A stretch of 64,000 nucleotides of DNA from Dactylorhiza incarnata (GCA_033032865.1 JAWHQI010000079.1:4778501-4842500); one strand, 5' to 3'. Positions 11,153 through 22,256 are shown, counted from the first letter of the stretch. Numbers and translations: made by a program. The notes: generated from the sequence alone by a model not told the origin.

Positions 11153-12521
11153 ATGGCAAGACGAAGTGCTCGTACTACTGAGGGATCGATTCCGGAAGGA
11201 CGTGTCGATCCCGCTCCTTCTCATTCACTTATCAACGCGCCTCTCGCCGAAGAGGCAGTGCTTGCGCCCACGACAGCACTGGAAAGACGCATACACTAAA
11301 TGGAAGAACAGCAAGCCGAGATGCTGAGCCTCATGAGAAATCTTGGGGCTCCTTGAGCTCCCGTTCAACCTCCAGCATTGAACGTTCCGCCTCCCCCGGC
11401 TCTGAATCATGCTCCAAATAAGGAGGTCATTCGAGAAGAAGATACCTCAGAAGAGTTCTCTGATGCCGCAAGCTCCACTCATCCTGCTCGGCCGTCTAGT
11501 GGACTAGAAGCTGATCACCATCACCAGCGCCAGGGAAGAGCTGTCCCTGGACAAGTGATGGAAAGAACCACTCGAGAAGAGATACGTGACATGATAGCGG
11601 AAGAGTACGGTCAGGCAGGGCGACACGCAGCTCTCGCCCACCGTCCCGCGCACCACGGCTCCCCACTATCGCCTTAGGTCTTGGCCCATCCAGTTCCAAA
11701 TGATTTCAAGCTTCCCAACATCGAAACATTCGACGGGATGGTTGACTGTTAGAACATGTCAACCACTTTGCTACCATCATGAGACTCTACAACGCTCCAG
11801 ATCAGCTCCTTTGTCAAGTGTTTCCAGCAACCTTGAAAGGGCAAGCGCGCACTTGGTTCCATTCTCTACATGATGGAATAATCAACAGCTTCGCGGAAAT
11901 GGCGCAACAATTCATAAAGCAATTCATCGTGAACCGCAGAACTGTCCGGGAGTAGACCCCGAGATTCTACGAGGAGTTTTTCTTGGAGGGCTCCGCCCCG
12001 GTGGCTTCTACTCCGCACTGATGCGGGAAACTGTGCCTAGCTACCCAGACCTCATTCAGCGAGTCGAGGCCCAGATAACATCAGATGAGGCAATTGAAGC
12101 GCACCGTCGGCAGTTCGAGGGAAGCTCGAAGAGGAAGAAAGAGGAGTCGCTACCGCATACGGTTCCCAATAAGAACAATAAGCATCACGACAACCCCCGC
12201 CGAGATCGAGGATCTCGCCAGCATCAGGACTACACTCCCCTGAACACTACTAGGACTAACGTTCTCCTCGCCATCTGTGATAGCAATGTGCCCCGCAGGC
12301 ACGAGCCGCTTGCGCCGAGCAGAGGAAACCAGTCGCAATATTGTGACTTCCATCGCGGGCATGGACACGGTACTGAAGACTGCAAGCGGTTGAAGAAGGA
12401 AATCGAGTGTCTTGTCCAACAAGGCCTCCTCGGAAGGTTTTTACTCAACCAAGTCCCAAACCAGCACGGACCACATGCTGACAATTCAGTAGAGGACAAC
12501 GTCGTACCCCGACACGGATGA
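11153..12521 (+). pseudogene. Tat-type gag remnant with CHHC-like zinc finger
   Basis: The gag frame starts at ATG 11153 (MARRSARTTEGS...) and is broken by at least five stops or shifts, including a stop at about 11297 and another after FDGMVDC near 11748. Recognisable parts are the capsid-type NDFKLPNIETFDG motif (11700) and, in the last open part (12021-12521), the Tat zinc finger YCDFHRGHGHGTEDCKRLKK followed by an IECLVQQG helix. After 12521 no protease or RT follows. It cannot make a full Gag. The finger spacing is that of Ogre/Tat gag rather than the retroviral CCHC knuckle. Confidence 0.75.
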
Positions 12522-12876
12522 GCGAGAGGTACCGGGCAGGGGAACTTTCCCCTTAGCAAAGCGCGCACAACCCGCGTCTCATCTATCATCAATTTCTATT
12601 TACTGCTTCTTTCAGTTTTCTGCTTTTAAAAATAGTAAGCCGCAAGATTATACTTGTGCGCATGTATCCATTGCGTATTTTAAATTACTACAATTATTTT
12701 CTGGCTCTATTAGTGATGTGAATCATCTAAAGTAAGGCTACAAAAGTCAAGGCCACAATCTTCGGTACTAACGCTTAGCAGCAAAAACGGAAATGTGGTG
12801 AAGAGAAGAGGCCTCTTGCGAGTAGAGGATAAGCGTCGAGTACGACAATCTTTACTAGGTCTGCCCAAAAGACCAC
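12522..12876. other. Non-coding stretch after gag
   Basis: No pol motif is seen. The sequence contains a C/T-rich segment and leads directly into the first minisatellite. Confidence 0.5.
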
Positions 12877-13312
12877 CTGGCCTCGGCGCTGCTTGGGCAC
12901 CTGGCCTCGGCGCTGCTTGGGCACCTGGCCTCGGCGCTGCTTGGGCACCTGGCCTCGGCGCTGCTTGGGCACCTGGCCTCGGCGCTGCTTGGGCACCTGG
13001 CCTCGGCGCTGCTTAGGAACCTGGCCTCGACGCTGCTTGGGCACCTCGCCTCTGCGCTGCTTGGGCGCTTGGCCTAGGCGCTGCTTGGGCACCTGGCCTC
13101 TGCGCTGCTTGGGCAACTGGCCTCCGCGCTGCTTGGGCAACTGGCCTCAGCGCTGCTTGGGCATCTGGCATCAGCGCTGCTTGGGCACCTCGGCTCAGCG
13201 CTGCTTGGGCACCTGGCCTCAACGCTTCTTTGGCACCTGGCCTCAGCGATGCTTGGGCACCTCGCCTCAGCGCTGCTTGGGCACCTCGCCTCAGCCCTGT
13301 TTGGGTACCCCC
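12877..13312. repeat. Minisatellite 1: 24-bp unit, about 18 copies
   Basis: The unit is CCTCGGCGCTGCTTGGGCACCTGG. The first six copies (to about 13015) are practically identical; later copies diverge to CCTC(A/T)GCGCTGCTTGGGCA. Because 24 is divisible by three, long open frames appear on both strands (for example GTWPRRCL repeats); these are repeat artefacts, not genes. Confidence 0.95.
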
Positions 13313-13314
13313 CA

Positions 13315-13545
13315 TAACGGGGGGTGCGACCTAACCACACCCCTCATCACGGGCATGCGGCCTAACCGCACCCCGTTGGGGTGCGGACAAGCTACACCCC
13401 ATTGGGATGCGGCCAAGCCGCACCTCCTGTGGGGTGCGGCCAAGCCGCACCCCCTGTGGGGTGAGGTCAAGCCGCATCCCAAGGGGCACGGTCAAGCCGC
13501 ACCCCTCTCCACAATGGGGTGCGTACAAGCCCCTCCCCCCTTCCG
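13315..13545. repeat. Minisatellite 2: about 31-33-bp palindromic unit
   Basis: About seven copies of a unit built on GGGGTGCGGCCAAGCCGCACCCC, so each unit can fold into a hairpin with GGGGTGCGG paired to CCGCACCCC. It abuts minisatellite 1 but is unrelated in sequence. Confidence 0.85.
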
Positions 13546-13639
13546 CAGGAGGGCTCACAGAGGGGCTGGCCGAAGTCACGTCCCTCGTCGGGCGCGACCA
13601 GAGCCCAATTCCCCTTTGGGGGCGCGACTCCTCATTTCT

Positions 13640-14090
13640 CCATTCGCTCAGAACTCTCTTGTGTTCGTTGCGCGCTCAGAGCGCTCCCACGCTCGTTGCG
13701 TGCTCAGAACGCCCCCGCGCTCATTACATGCTCAGAATGCCTCTCCGTTCACTCAGAACGCTCTCGTTTTCATTGCGCGCTCAGAGCGCTCTCGCGCTCG
13801 TTGCGCGCTCAGAACACCCTCACGCTCATTACGGGCTCAGAACGCCTCTCCAGGCGCTTAGAATGTCTTTGCGTTCGCCGCACGTTGAGAACGTCTCCGC
13901 GTTCGCCGCGCGCTGAGAATGTTTCTGCATTCGCCGCACGCTCAGAACGTCTCCGCGTTCGCCGCGCACTGAGAACATCTCCGCGTTCGTCGCACGCTCA
14001 GAACGTCTCCGCGTTCATCGCGCTCTCAGAACGCTCCCAAGTTCATTGCGCGCTCAGAACGCTTCCCCGCGCGCAGTTAATATTTCCTAA
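13640..14090. repeat. Minisatellite 3: 28-bp unit
   Basis: About fifteen copies of GCTCAGAACGTCTCCGCGTT plus a variable CGCCGCGC tail. The copies near 13870-14020 are the most regular. The array ends just before the 3' LTR. Confidence 0.9.
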
Positions 14091-14100
14091 GTTCTCAGAT

Positions 14101-14804
14101 TGAAGGACCTGTTCGTCGCCTTTATCACCTTCAACGAAGCTGCCCAAACTGCCCGAACTGCCCGAAGGGCAAAATGGTCATTTACGAAAAATGGTGATCC
14201 GTGTGCTCCGAATCGGCAAACGTGTTTCGCCCGTCAGTTGGTTACGGTGGTTACGGTGGTTACGACAGCGAAATTACCTGGCTACCCCCAGCCAAAGCTA
14301 TAAAAGGAGCCCAGAGCCTTTTTTTCAAGACACCTTGCCTTCTACGCCCGAGAGAGCTCCTTTGAAGATTTCCTTGGAATTCTCCTTCGGCGCTTGAAGA
14401 TCTCCTTCAGCTCTCGAAGATCTCCTTCGAGCCTTCGAAGGTCGCGAAAGACGACTCAGCCTTCTCATTTTTGTTCTCACCCCCGTTCTCAGAAGAAAGT
14501 ACTTAGTTTTCCGAGAGGTGGTCTATCACCCTCGGAGTTCTCTCTCTCTCTCTCCACCATTGTAATGAGCAGCGGGCTGTCGCGCTCGAATTCTCATTCT
14601 CTAATTGTAACCCCCCAGAAGATAGTGGCAGTTGACCGACGCAGCTTCGGCCGCGTGAGTTTTCACCATTTTCTGGTTTTCCACGTTAAAAGTCCTTGTG
14701 TCACTTACCGATTCACTCATTGACTGTTTGCTCGCTCGGTTCGCTTCTGAGCTAAGGCGGTTCAATTTGACCGGTCTACCAGAGCATCCGAGCGTTCCGC
14801 AACA
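14101..14804 (+). repeat. 3' LTR of Tat-like element
   Basis: Starts TGAAGGACCTG and ends CCGCAACA; homologous to 10350-11075 with scattered substitutions and small indels. The flank after 14804 is ATTAA. Confidence 0.8.
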
Positions 14805-14914
14805 ATTAATAATATAAATAATGTATTATTAAAATAATAAGTTATACAGTATAAATAACGTATTATTAATATAATGTATTATTAAAACAATTTATATATA
14901 AATAATTTATGTTA
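14805..14914. other. AT-rich spacer
   Basis: Almost pure A/T sequence with TATTATTAA-like repeats. It is the insertion context of the Mutator-like element; no gene. Confidence 0.7.
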
Positions 14915-14923
14915 TATAATATT

Positions 14924-15083
14924 GGCTTTTTGGCAGATTGCACCCCAGAAAAGGCATGTTTTGGCACATTGCACCCTGAAACTTTAAATATAGCATTACG
15001 CACCCCCGAATTTCATTATTTTGGCAGATTGCACCCCAAGTTGTATTTATGAGGGGTAATTTCGTCCGGGCTCAATCAAAAAT
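14924..15083. repeat. Left TIR of MULE
   Basis: Contains three spaced copies of GGCA(G/C)ATTGCACCC and ends in GGGGTAATTTCGTCCGGG. By eye about 85% identical to the inverse of 18745-18899. The internal repeated TTTGGCA.ATTGCACCC motif may be a transposase-binding repeat. Confidence 0.9.
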
Positions 15084-15975
15084 GATTTTTTTGCACATTG
15101 TACCCTACATTCCTTTCTTTAATAATGTTAATGGTAGCCCGAAATCATGTAAATGACAAATTGTAGCCCGATTTGTTTTAATTTACCTCTTGCAGCCTGA
15201 TTTTTTTAAAATTACTAATCTCAACCCGACTAAAATTGTTATTTGCAGCCATATTGTTGGAACATTGTTATCTGCAGCCATATTTTGGGAACAATTAGTA
15301 ATCACTTGAATTACTCAAATTTTCAGTGCTCAAAGTGGTTAAAATATTTGACTTCGGCAACAATAATGTGAACACTCATCACAAAGGGAACTCAACATTA
15401 CATGGAAAGATGATGGAAATAGGTAAATCTGTGGCAAAACACTGTGAAGACATAAGAGACCTCGATGGTCAAGGACTGGATCTATGCAAAATCTCAAGAA
15501 CATGGCAGTCCACGGTCGACCACCCTCAACTGATGATTCTCTAACAACGCAAAAAATCCAGCACGCAATGTCCACAGCCAACAACCAGCGTTCAGCGCAA
15601 AGTAAAAGCATTCATCGGATACGATCCAGTGAAAAATTCTAATAGCATAATATTTGTTGTTCACCCACAGACAAGTAATTTTTGGCCATTATCACCGTAA
15701 AAGACAAGTACTTTTTGGTCATTCACACTTCTCCAATACTAAATAACCATACAACGAGATAATCCAATACTAAATAATCATACATTTTCCAAAACAAAAC
15801 TAGTTTTAGTCATATATTAAGACATTCCAAAAAAAATATTCAATTAGACAACAAAGATAAAGTTCACACTCCTCCACTGCATGAACATCACGATCATCAC
15901 GATCAACTCCGCAACCATAAAGTTCATCGATCACATATTTCTACGTACCTGTAAATTAACACAACATTATTAATA

Positions 15976-18154
15976 TAACAGCCCAATAATAAATAATGAT
16001 AAAAGAAATATTTGATGAATAAACTCTTATCGGTAACTTGGGATTCGTAGAAGACGTTGTTTGTTGGGTGTTGGAGGCTTCAACGCAACTTTTCTTGTTA
16101 TGTCCTCTCATCCCATAGTTGGAGCACATGTATTTCAACCCATGTCTTTTTATTCCATATTGTTGACTTTGTAATTCATCATCTTCTTTTCTCCTAGCAT
16201 GCTTTGATGGTCTTCCGGGCCTTTTCTGAGTATTCTTCCACGGAACTATTGGATTCAAATTTGATGTTGGTCATTCCCTATATGATTTAATTGGATTTAG
16301 CATGTGTTCATATGCTCTCATAAACATATCTCTTCTATACCAATGCTCCACATAGTCTTCAACTTGTTCTCTCCGGTAGAATATGCATGATGTTGCATGC
16401 ACACAAGGAATACCGGTTAAATCCCAACGCCTGCAGCTACATCTTCTAGCACTCAAATCAACAGTCCATTTATCTCATATCCACCCTTCAACTTCAAATT
16501 TGTGATGTCCATTCCACACTAAAATGTAATTGTGTGCATTTTTATATTTTTTCCAAAACTTGTTGTATGATATGACATATCTCTCCATTAAACTTGAAGA
16601 TCACCTTATCGCTTTGCATGTGAAGACGCTTCATTAGCAACACCCTTATAGTCTCCAACATTGTAATTATTGGCTTATCCCTAGCTTTTAGAATAACTTT
16701 GTTAAAAGCTTCACAAAAATTGTTTAATAACATATCGCATTTAGGCCAAGTACTAAAAAGAGATTTTGCCCAATGTTTTTCATCTTTTTGTTTAACCCAT
16801 TCGTAAGCTTTTTATCACAAGCTTTCAACTTATCCATTTCATTATTGAAGTCCACTATCCTAGTAACGGATGCAGCTTTCCATAGCATATCTTTTAGTTG
16901 CAACCTTCTATGTTTTTGTTTGAAGTTATTATACATATGGCGCAAACAAAATCTATGTTCCACATTTGGAAGTAGCTCTTCAATAACTTTCAATAGCCCT
17001 TTCTGTTTGCCCGAAATAATAGACCACTTGTAAGAATTTTCAATACATAAATCTTGTATTAGCAGATTAACAAACTATTTCCAAGTTTTTGTATTTTCCT
17101 TTAAAACAACCGCATAAGCAATATGGTACATGTTGTTATCATCAACGCCAACAACGCAAAACATTACTCCACCCGTTGATGTCTTCAAATGAGTCCCATC
17201 CAATCCAATAGTAGGCCTACATCCTGCCATGAAACCTTTCTTCAAGGCACCCCAACAAATATATAGTCTCATAAATATACATGTTTGTGAGGCTACATCA
17301 TGCTTGCATTTGATCTTAATTGTTGTGTCCGGATTGGTCCTATAAATTTCTTCAAAGTAATCCCATAACTTTGTATATTGTTCCAATTCCGTTCCACTAA
17401 TCATTTTTGCAGCATATTTCTTGGCTCTATACATCTTCCATATACTAAGTGATGTTTTGTTGCCCCATTGCATAATTTCCTTCATGGAAGAAGTTGGCCA
17501 CTCTGGGTTGCTCCTAATGTTGTGCTCATATTTCTTAGCAAGAAATATAGAGCTACAATGTTGAGAACTTGAAGCTCTATAACAACTATGCTCTCCTTTA
17601 ATTGTCTTGACTATAAATGTTTTTTCATTTTTAGACATGAAGGAAGCAAACACAACCCGTCCACAAGCGCATGTCACCTGAATCTTGTCACTACAATTTT
17701 TAGTAAATTTGAGTGGCTTTCCTTGTTTAGTAGCGTGTAATCTCACTGCATCCCTAAAGTCAGAAGGTGTATTAAAACACATGCCAACATCAAACTTAAA
17801 ATCAGAATTGTTTGCGTCTCCATCATAAATGTGAAACTCACGACTTTTCCCTTTTCGTGGCTTCGAAGATGACTGACTAACACGGTCTTGTAAATGAATC
17901 CCAACGTTTGTACTCAAGGGTTGATTTAACTGTAGTCTTTCACCAACTATTTCAATCTCATCCTCTAAAATGTTATCAAGTAACAAGTCCTCTAACTCAA
18001 ACTCGCTGTCATTCAAATCACCATCACTAAACTCACTGTCAGATTCCTCGTCCATGCATTCTGATTCACTACTACTATCCACATCAACCCCCTCTTCGGT
18101 ACAATTTTCGTCAATCAACAAATTATCCCACTCCGCATCTACGAGAATTTCCAT
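15976..18154 (-). pseudogene. MuDR-type MULE transposase, lightly disrupted
   Basis: The protein starts at the ATG at 18154 and runs with an acidic Ser-rich N-terminus (residues 1-60), a MuDR DNA-binding domain with CACGRVV and GEHSCYR zinc ligands (about residues 120-195), and the MULE catalytic domain opening with TIGLDGTHLK (first catalytic Asp, about residue 320). An in-frame TAG at 17075, right after TKTWK, is followed in the same frame by the expected continuation (EELLPNVEHRFCLRHMYNNF). A 1-nt shift lies near 16810, and more stops sit near 16550 and 16460. The SWIM zinc finger CSCRRWDLTGIPCVHA is intact (about 16390-16440). A C-terminal zinc knuckle YMCSNYGMRGHNKKSC (about 16100) has Tyr in place of its second Cys. 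Family members cut and paste DNA in the nucleus. Confidence 0.85.
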
Positions 18155-18744
18155 TGCTTAACTCAAATTAAAATTATGCCAAAAAAAATAAAACCATAGA
18201 TCACACACAAAACTTATAAACTCAGAAATGTGAAGAAAAAGAGGGGAACATAGGATTATACCTTTGTTGAAATCAACGTTTGACTAATGTGGCTCAGATC
18301 TGCAGTGGAAATCACTCACTTGGAGAGAACAAATGCCTGGAATATGCAAGGAAAGAATGTCAGTGCTGAAATCGAACGAACCCAAAATCTGTTGAAATCG
18401 AATGAAGTAGATACTTACCGACTGGAATCAAAATGTTGAATGTGAGATCGAACAAGAAATCAGTAGCAGTGATCGAAGGGGAAGAAACGTCGGCGGGAAA
18501 CGAAATGTCGGCCACAGGAAGAAATGCTGACCACTGGAAGAAACGCCGATGGATCGAACAGGGGCTTTAGCTGAGAGAGACGAGGGAAGAAATGCCGGCG
18601 TATTTGCTGCCGCCGGAGTGCGAGAGGGAGGCTGAACTTGCTCGGAGACGAAATCGAAGGGCGAGAGGGAAACTGGAGCTTCCTGGAAAGACGGCGTGTT
18701 CGGTCGGGAAGAGGGGAAGAGAGCGTGCCCTAATTATTACCGCT

Positions 18745-18899
18745 GAGTGAGCCCCTGACGAAATTACCCCTGATAAAAAATAACCTAGGGTGCAATTTGC
18801 CAAAATAATAAAATGGGGGGTGCATAATGCTATATTTAAAGTTTCAGGGTGCAATTTGCCAAAATATGCCTTTTCTGGAGTGCAATCGGCCAAAAAGCC
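18745..18899. repeat. Right TIR of MULE
   Basis: The inverse copy of the left TIR, with the same three GGCAAATTGCACCC-type motifs and CAGAAAAGGCAT in the outer part. Confidence 0.9.
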
Positions 18900-18908
18900 T
18901 ATAATATT

Positions 18909-19255
18909 TATAAAATAAAGTTGTTAAACAGCACTGCAAATGTTGATCTTCTAAATAATTTCGGTGATTATTCCATCATTCTGTAAAATAACTGATTATT
19001 CCACCACTACGCCTACTAATTTTTTAGTCACCGCAGCCAAGCCAAACAGGGTTAACCATTACCCTGAACCATTTATTTAATTAATAATAATATTTTTCAT
19101 TCATCGCAACATTTCCCCCCTAAACTGGTGTTTATGAAATAATAATATGTATCTCACGGATTAAGGCCCCAGTTAATTACCAGCCTTTCCTTTTTAACCC
19201 CCGACCCCCATGGGCCGGCTACGAATCACAGTCGCCCTGATCACAGAAATCAACC
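18909..19255. other. 5' flank of the oxidase gene
   Basis: The sequence changes from AT-rich (18909-19130) to a C-rich leader (19170-19255). TTTATTTAATTAATAAT near 19070-19090 is the only TATA-like stretch. The start context AACCATGGC is a strong plant Kozak match. No upstream exon is seen. Confidence 0.4.
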
Positions 19256-20509
19256 ATGGCAGAAATCTCCGGGGACCACCTGTACGATATCATCATCGTC
19301 GGCGGCGGCATAATGGGCAGCTGTGCCGCCTACGAAGCTGCCAAGCTCGGCAAAAAGGTTCTCCTCCTCGAGCAGTTCGACCTCCTCCATCACCTCGGCT
19401 CCTCCCATGGCGAATCCCGCACCATCCGCGCCACCTACCCCGAACCCTACTACCCACCCATGGTCCTAGAGTCGTTCCGCCTCTGGGAAACCGCCCAATC
19501 CGCCGCCGGCTATCGCGTCATCACCCACGCCACCCAGCTAGATCTCGGGCCCGCCGACAGCCTCAGTCTCCAGTCCACCATCCGCAACTGCTCGCCAGAT
19601 TCCTTCTCCGCCAAGGCGTTCGACGCGTCCGCCGATCCCGCCGAAGTTCCCGGCGCTTTCCGCATCCCTGACGGCTGGATCGCCGTTTCCACTGCCCTCG
19701 CCGGCATCATAAAGCCCACCAAGGCGGTCGCCATGTTCCACTCCCTCGCGCTCCGCCACGGCGCCAACCTCAAAGACCGCGCCGAGGTCGAAAGCATCGA
19801 GAGAAGTGGCGGAAATATTCGCATCTCTACCACGGACGGTCGGTTCTTCCATGGAAGCAAGTGTGTGGTGACCGTCGGCGCCTGGACTCGGAAATTAGTT
19901 AAACATGTTACAGGGCGGGACCTTCCCATCCAGCCGCTTCATACCCTGATCTGGTACTGGAAGATCAAGGAGGGGTTTGAAGCGGAGATGACACCGGCCG
20001 CAGGGTTTCCGACGTTCGGCAGCTACGGTGTTCCGTTCGTTTATGGCACGCCGGCGATGGAGTTTCCCGGGCTGATCAAAGTGGCGCTGCACGCCGGTTG
20101 GCCTTGCGACCCAGATCGACGGGACTGGACAGTTGGGAGAGACGATGCGATGGTTGGGCGGGTTGCAGATTGGATCGAACAGGTCTTGCCGGGGCGGATC
20201 GAGACGGCGGGTGGACCGGTGATCAAACAGCCATGTATGTATTCCATGACCCCCGACGAGGATTTTGTTATTGATTTTTTGGGCGGGGAATTTGGCAGGG
20301 ATGTCGTGGTGGCGGGAGGGTTCTCGGGACATGGATTCAAGATGGGGCCGGTGGTGGGAAGAATGGCGGTGGAAATGGCGGTGGAGGGGGAAGCGGCCAC
20401 GGCGGCGAGGATTGGGGTGGAGATGGGGATGTTTCGGATGGCTAGGTTTGAGGGGAGGGCGAATGGCAATGTTAAGGAATTTGAAGAGCTAGTGGTCTCA
20501 CATGATTAA
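19256..20509 (+). CDS. Sarcosine / L-pipecolate oxidase-like FAD amine oxidase
   Basis: A complete intronless 417-aa protein of the DAO/monomeric sarcosine oxidase family, close to the usual 390-415 aa. Residues 10-42 form the FAD-binding beta-alpha-beta unit with GGGIMG at 16-21 and the ribose-binding Glu at 39. A conserved SSHGESRTIR block (49-58) follows, as in MSOX near its flavin. Cys327, in PCMYSMTPDEDF, matches the Cys that binds FAD covalently in MSOX, and GGFSGHGFKMGP is the C-terminal flavin/substrate loop. Family enzymes oxidise sarcosine or L-pipecolate with O2, giving an imine and H2O2. There is no clear PTS1 (C-terminus SHD) or signal peptide. No stop or frameshift is present. 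Third codon positions are strongly C/G in the first two thirds and less so at the 3' end. It is the only convincing host gene in the window; the substrate is uncertain. Confidence 0.93.
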   Translation: MAEISGDHLYDIIIVGGGIMGSCAAYEAAKLGKKVLLLEQFDLLHHLGSSHGESRTIRATYPEPYYPPMVLESFRLWETAQSAAGYRVITHATQLDLGPADSLSLQSTIRNCSPDSFSAKAFDASADPAEVPGAFRIPDGWIAVSTALAGIIKPTKAVAMFHSLALRHGANLKDRAEVESIERSGGNIRISTTDGRFFHGSKCVVTVGAWTRKLVKHVTGRDLPIQPLHTLIWYWKIKEGFEAEMTPAAGFPTFGSYGVPFVYGTPAMEFPGLIKVALHAGWPCDPDRRDWTVGRDDAMVGRVADWIEQVLPGRIETAGGPVIKQPCMYSMTPDEDFVIDFLGGEFGRDVVVAGGFSGHGFKMGPVVGRMAVEMAVEGEAATAARIGVEMGMFRMARFEGRANGNVKEFEELVVSHD

Positions 20510-20930
20510 TTGGGGGGCATTATCGGGTGAGAAAAAATGGTGTCGTCAGTCAGAGAGACTTCATTTACATTATTTTTTTATTGAAAATGAGTATTTTTTA
20601 CTGGTATGATCATTTTTCATTTTGAGGATTATATCTGATTGGAAAATTAAGTTTATGAACTACAACTATTACACATGTTTGGCTTTTGGTTTATCGTTGG
20701 TGTCTGCTTGCTTGTGTCATGTTCTGCTTGTTTTTTGACAAATTATTTAAATCAGTTCCTTCATGTTTGCTTTAAATTTTGAAATAATTCCTTGATATTT
20801 TTCTCATATGGTTTCCATTGCTTTTTTATGGTATATTTGAATTAGGTTCATAAGCTAACTTTCGTTGAGCTTGATTCTCTAAAAACATATTTGCAAACCA
20901 AATAAAATCTAAAAATTATTCTTCCCTTTA
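20510..20930 (+). other. 3' region of the oxidase gene, possible poly(A) signal
   Basis: T-rich, non-coding sequence typical of a plant 3' UTR and downstream DNA. An AATAAA hexamer is at 20901-20906. No further ORF or element boundary is seen. Confidence 0.35.
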
Positions 20931-21320
20931 CATTCCCCGGCCCTTGTGTGCAGGCCCGCCCCCACACACACATCTGCAACCTAGGCATCTTACGTCGAGC
21001 CATTGGATCCACGTTGTTTTCGGCGCGAAATCACTCCAACGGCCCGATACTTGAGCATCCACAGCCAAATTTCCGATTTGCATGCCACAAAATCCATCAA
21101 AGCGAACAGATTGCTTCCCGTTCTCGCAACGAAATCTGCCTTCTCGATGCAAAAATCTTCCAATCACCCGCAAAATCCATTACAACCACGACTGAGTCTT
21201 CCGACGGATACTCGACTCTGGATCTGCACCACAAAACACTTCTGAGCCCCCTTGCGCCCCATTACAAGCCCCTTGCAAATCTCGTCGCTTGCTAACTGGA
21301 TCCTTCAACCTGATCACGAC
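20931..21320. other. Unassigned GC-rich stretch
   Basis: A 115-codon open frame exists on the plus strand (20948-21295), but the peptide has no recognisable motif and codon use looks random. It may be a leftover of a gene or element. I assign nothing. Confidence 0.3.
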
Positions 21321-21710
21321 TGTTGGAACCGAGAAAACTGACTCACAAAGTTCGGATCAAGGGGGGTGACCAAAGGTTACTGATCTAGTGATCAATCAAA
21401 GTAAAACACCACTAGAATATGCCAAAACGCTAAGAACGAGATCTGGATTGCCTACAAACTAGACCCGTGTGCTATAGCGAGAAGGTCTCACCACACACAT
21501 GAAAGTTTATTGGAACTTCTACTCCTAAAGCCAATGCTAAGCTAGACACAAGAGATTGGGCCTTGAGATCCTACTTATAGGCAATCAAAAGGGAGGGGGT
21601 TGGTCTGCGAATAGTCATTCCCCTCCAATGATCAATACTAGATACCTATTTCCCGGATGACCTTACTCTGGAGAACATCTGAAGCTGGTGAGCTGAAGTT
21701 GGTCGCCTTA

Positions 21711-21800
21711 GGCGAGGTCGCCAGAGCCGGGCTCGTTGAGGGCGAGGTCGCCAGAGCCGGGCTCGTTGAGGGCGAGGTCGCCAAAGCTGGACTCGCTGAG
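21711..21800. repeat. Tandem 30-bp repeat
   Basis: Nearly three copies of GCGAGGTCGCCAGAGCCGGG plus CTCGTTGAGG; the third copy is diverged (AAAGCTGGACTCGCTGAG). It lies inside the unclassified element. Confidence 0.85.
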
Positions 21801-22256
21801 ACCGAGCTCGATGGATTGGAGGTTGTCTGGGAAGTGAACTCGCGGATGAGCTAGAGACTACTTAGTGAGCTCTCAAGGAGCTCATCGGCGAGTTGATGAG
21901 TACCACTGCTGAGCCTTGGACGAGCTCCACACACTCAAGAAGAGGGCTCGCGGGGGAGCTTATGATCACTGGGCGGGCTCGCCAGTGAGCCCGGGAGGAG
22001 CTCGTCAGCGAGCTGATTCACTAAATTGTCGAGTTCCTAGTGAGCTCCACGTGTCTTTGCCATGGTCCTTCTTTCGGGTCAATGGTCAACCTTATGAGTT
22101 CTGGGGGCCTATAATTGGGCCCGAGTCCCCTTGTCGAATACGACTTGTACATAATCCTCGCTCATTGCGAGCTCACTTGGAGCTCGTAATGAATTGTCTA
22201 ACCCTTATTCGACGAGTTGATTTTTGCTAGATTGAGGTGGTTCTGATCTTCCTCCC

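Larger units (their letters stand above)
10350..14804 (+). mobile_element. Pol-less Tat-like Ty3-gypsy element (LARD-like)
   Basis: Two direct LTRs (10350-11075 and 14101-14804) flank an internal region with a PBS-like site, a broken gag ending in a Tat-type zinc finger, and about 1.2 kb of three successive minisatellites. No protease, RT, RNase H or integrase motif is present in any frame. Ogre/Tat elements are known for variable tandem repeats between pol and the 3' LTR; here they are almost all that remains after gag. The 5' end is imprecise because the first 20 nt differ between the LTRs, and I could not find a matching TSD. Confidence 0.7.
14924..18899 (-). mobile_element. Mutator-like element (MULE) with long TIRs and 9-bp TSD
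   Basis: The element (3976 bp) begins GGCTTTTTGGC at 14924 and ends with the inverse at 18899. The flanks are a perfect 9-bp direct repeat TATAATATT (14915-14923 and 18900-18908), the size known for Mutator transposition. The TIRs are about 155 bp. Inside is one transposase gene on the minus strand (15976-18154). 15084-15955 holds the gene's 3' non-coding part with T-rich GCAGCC(C/A)(G/T)AT-like short repeats; 18155-18744 holds its 5' region. The preserved ends and TSD suggest a fairly recent insertion, although the transposase is damaged. Confidence 0.95.

Noticed and set aside
12775..14103. Long overlapping open frames on both strands
   Set aside because: They are by-products of 24- and 28-bp minisatellites with few stops; peptides are pure repeats with no homology to known domains.
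14805..14923. Origin or matrix-attachment site in the AT-rich spacer
   Set aside because: AT-richness alone is not evidence; it simply hosts the MULE target site.
19210..20492. Six other open frames overlapping the oxidase gene
   Set aside because: Shadow frames of GC-rich coding DNA; only the 417-codon frame has family motifs.
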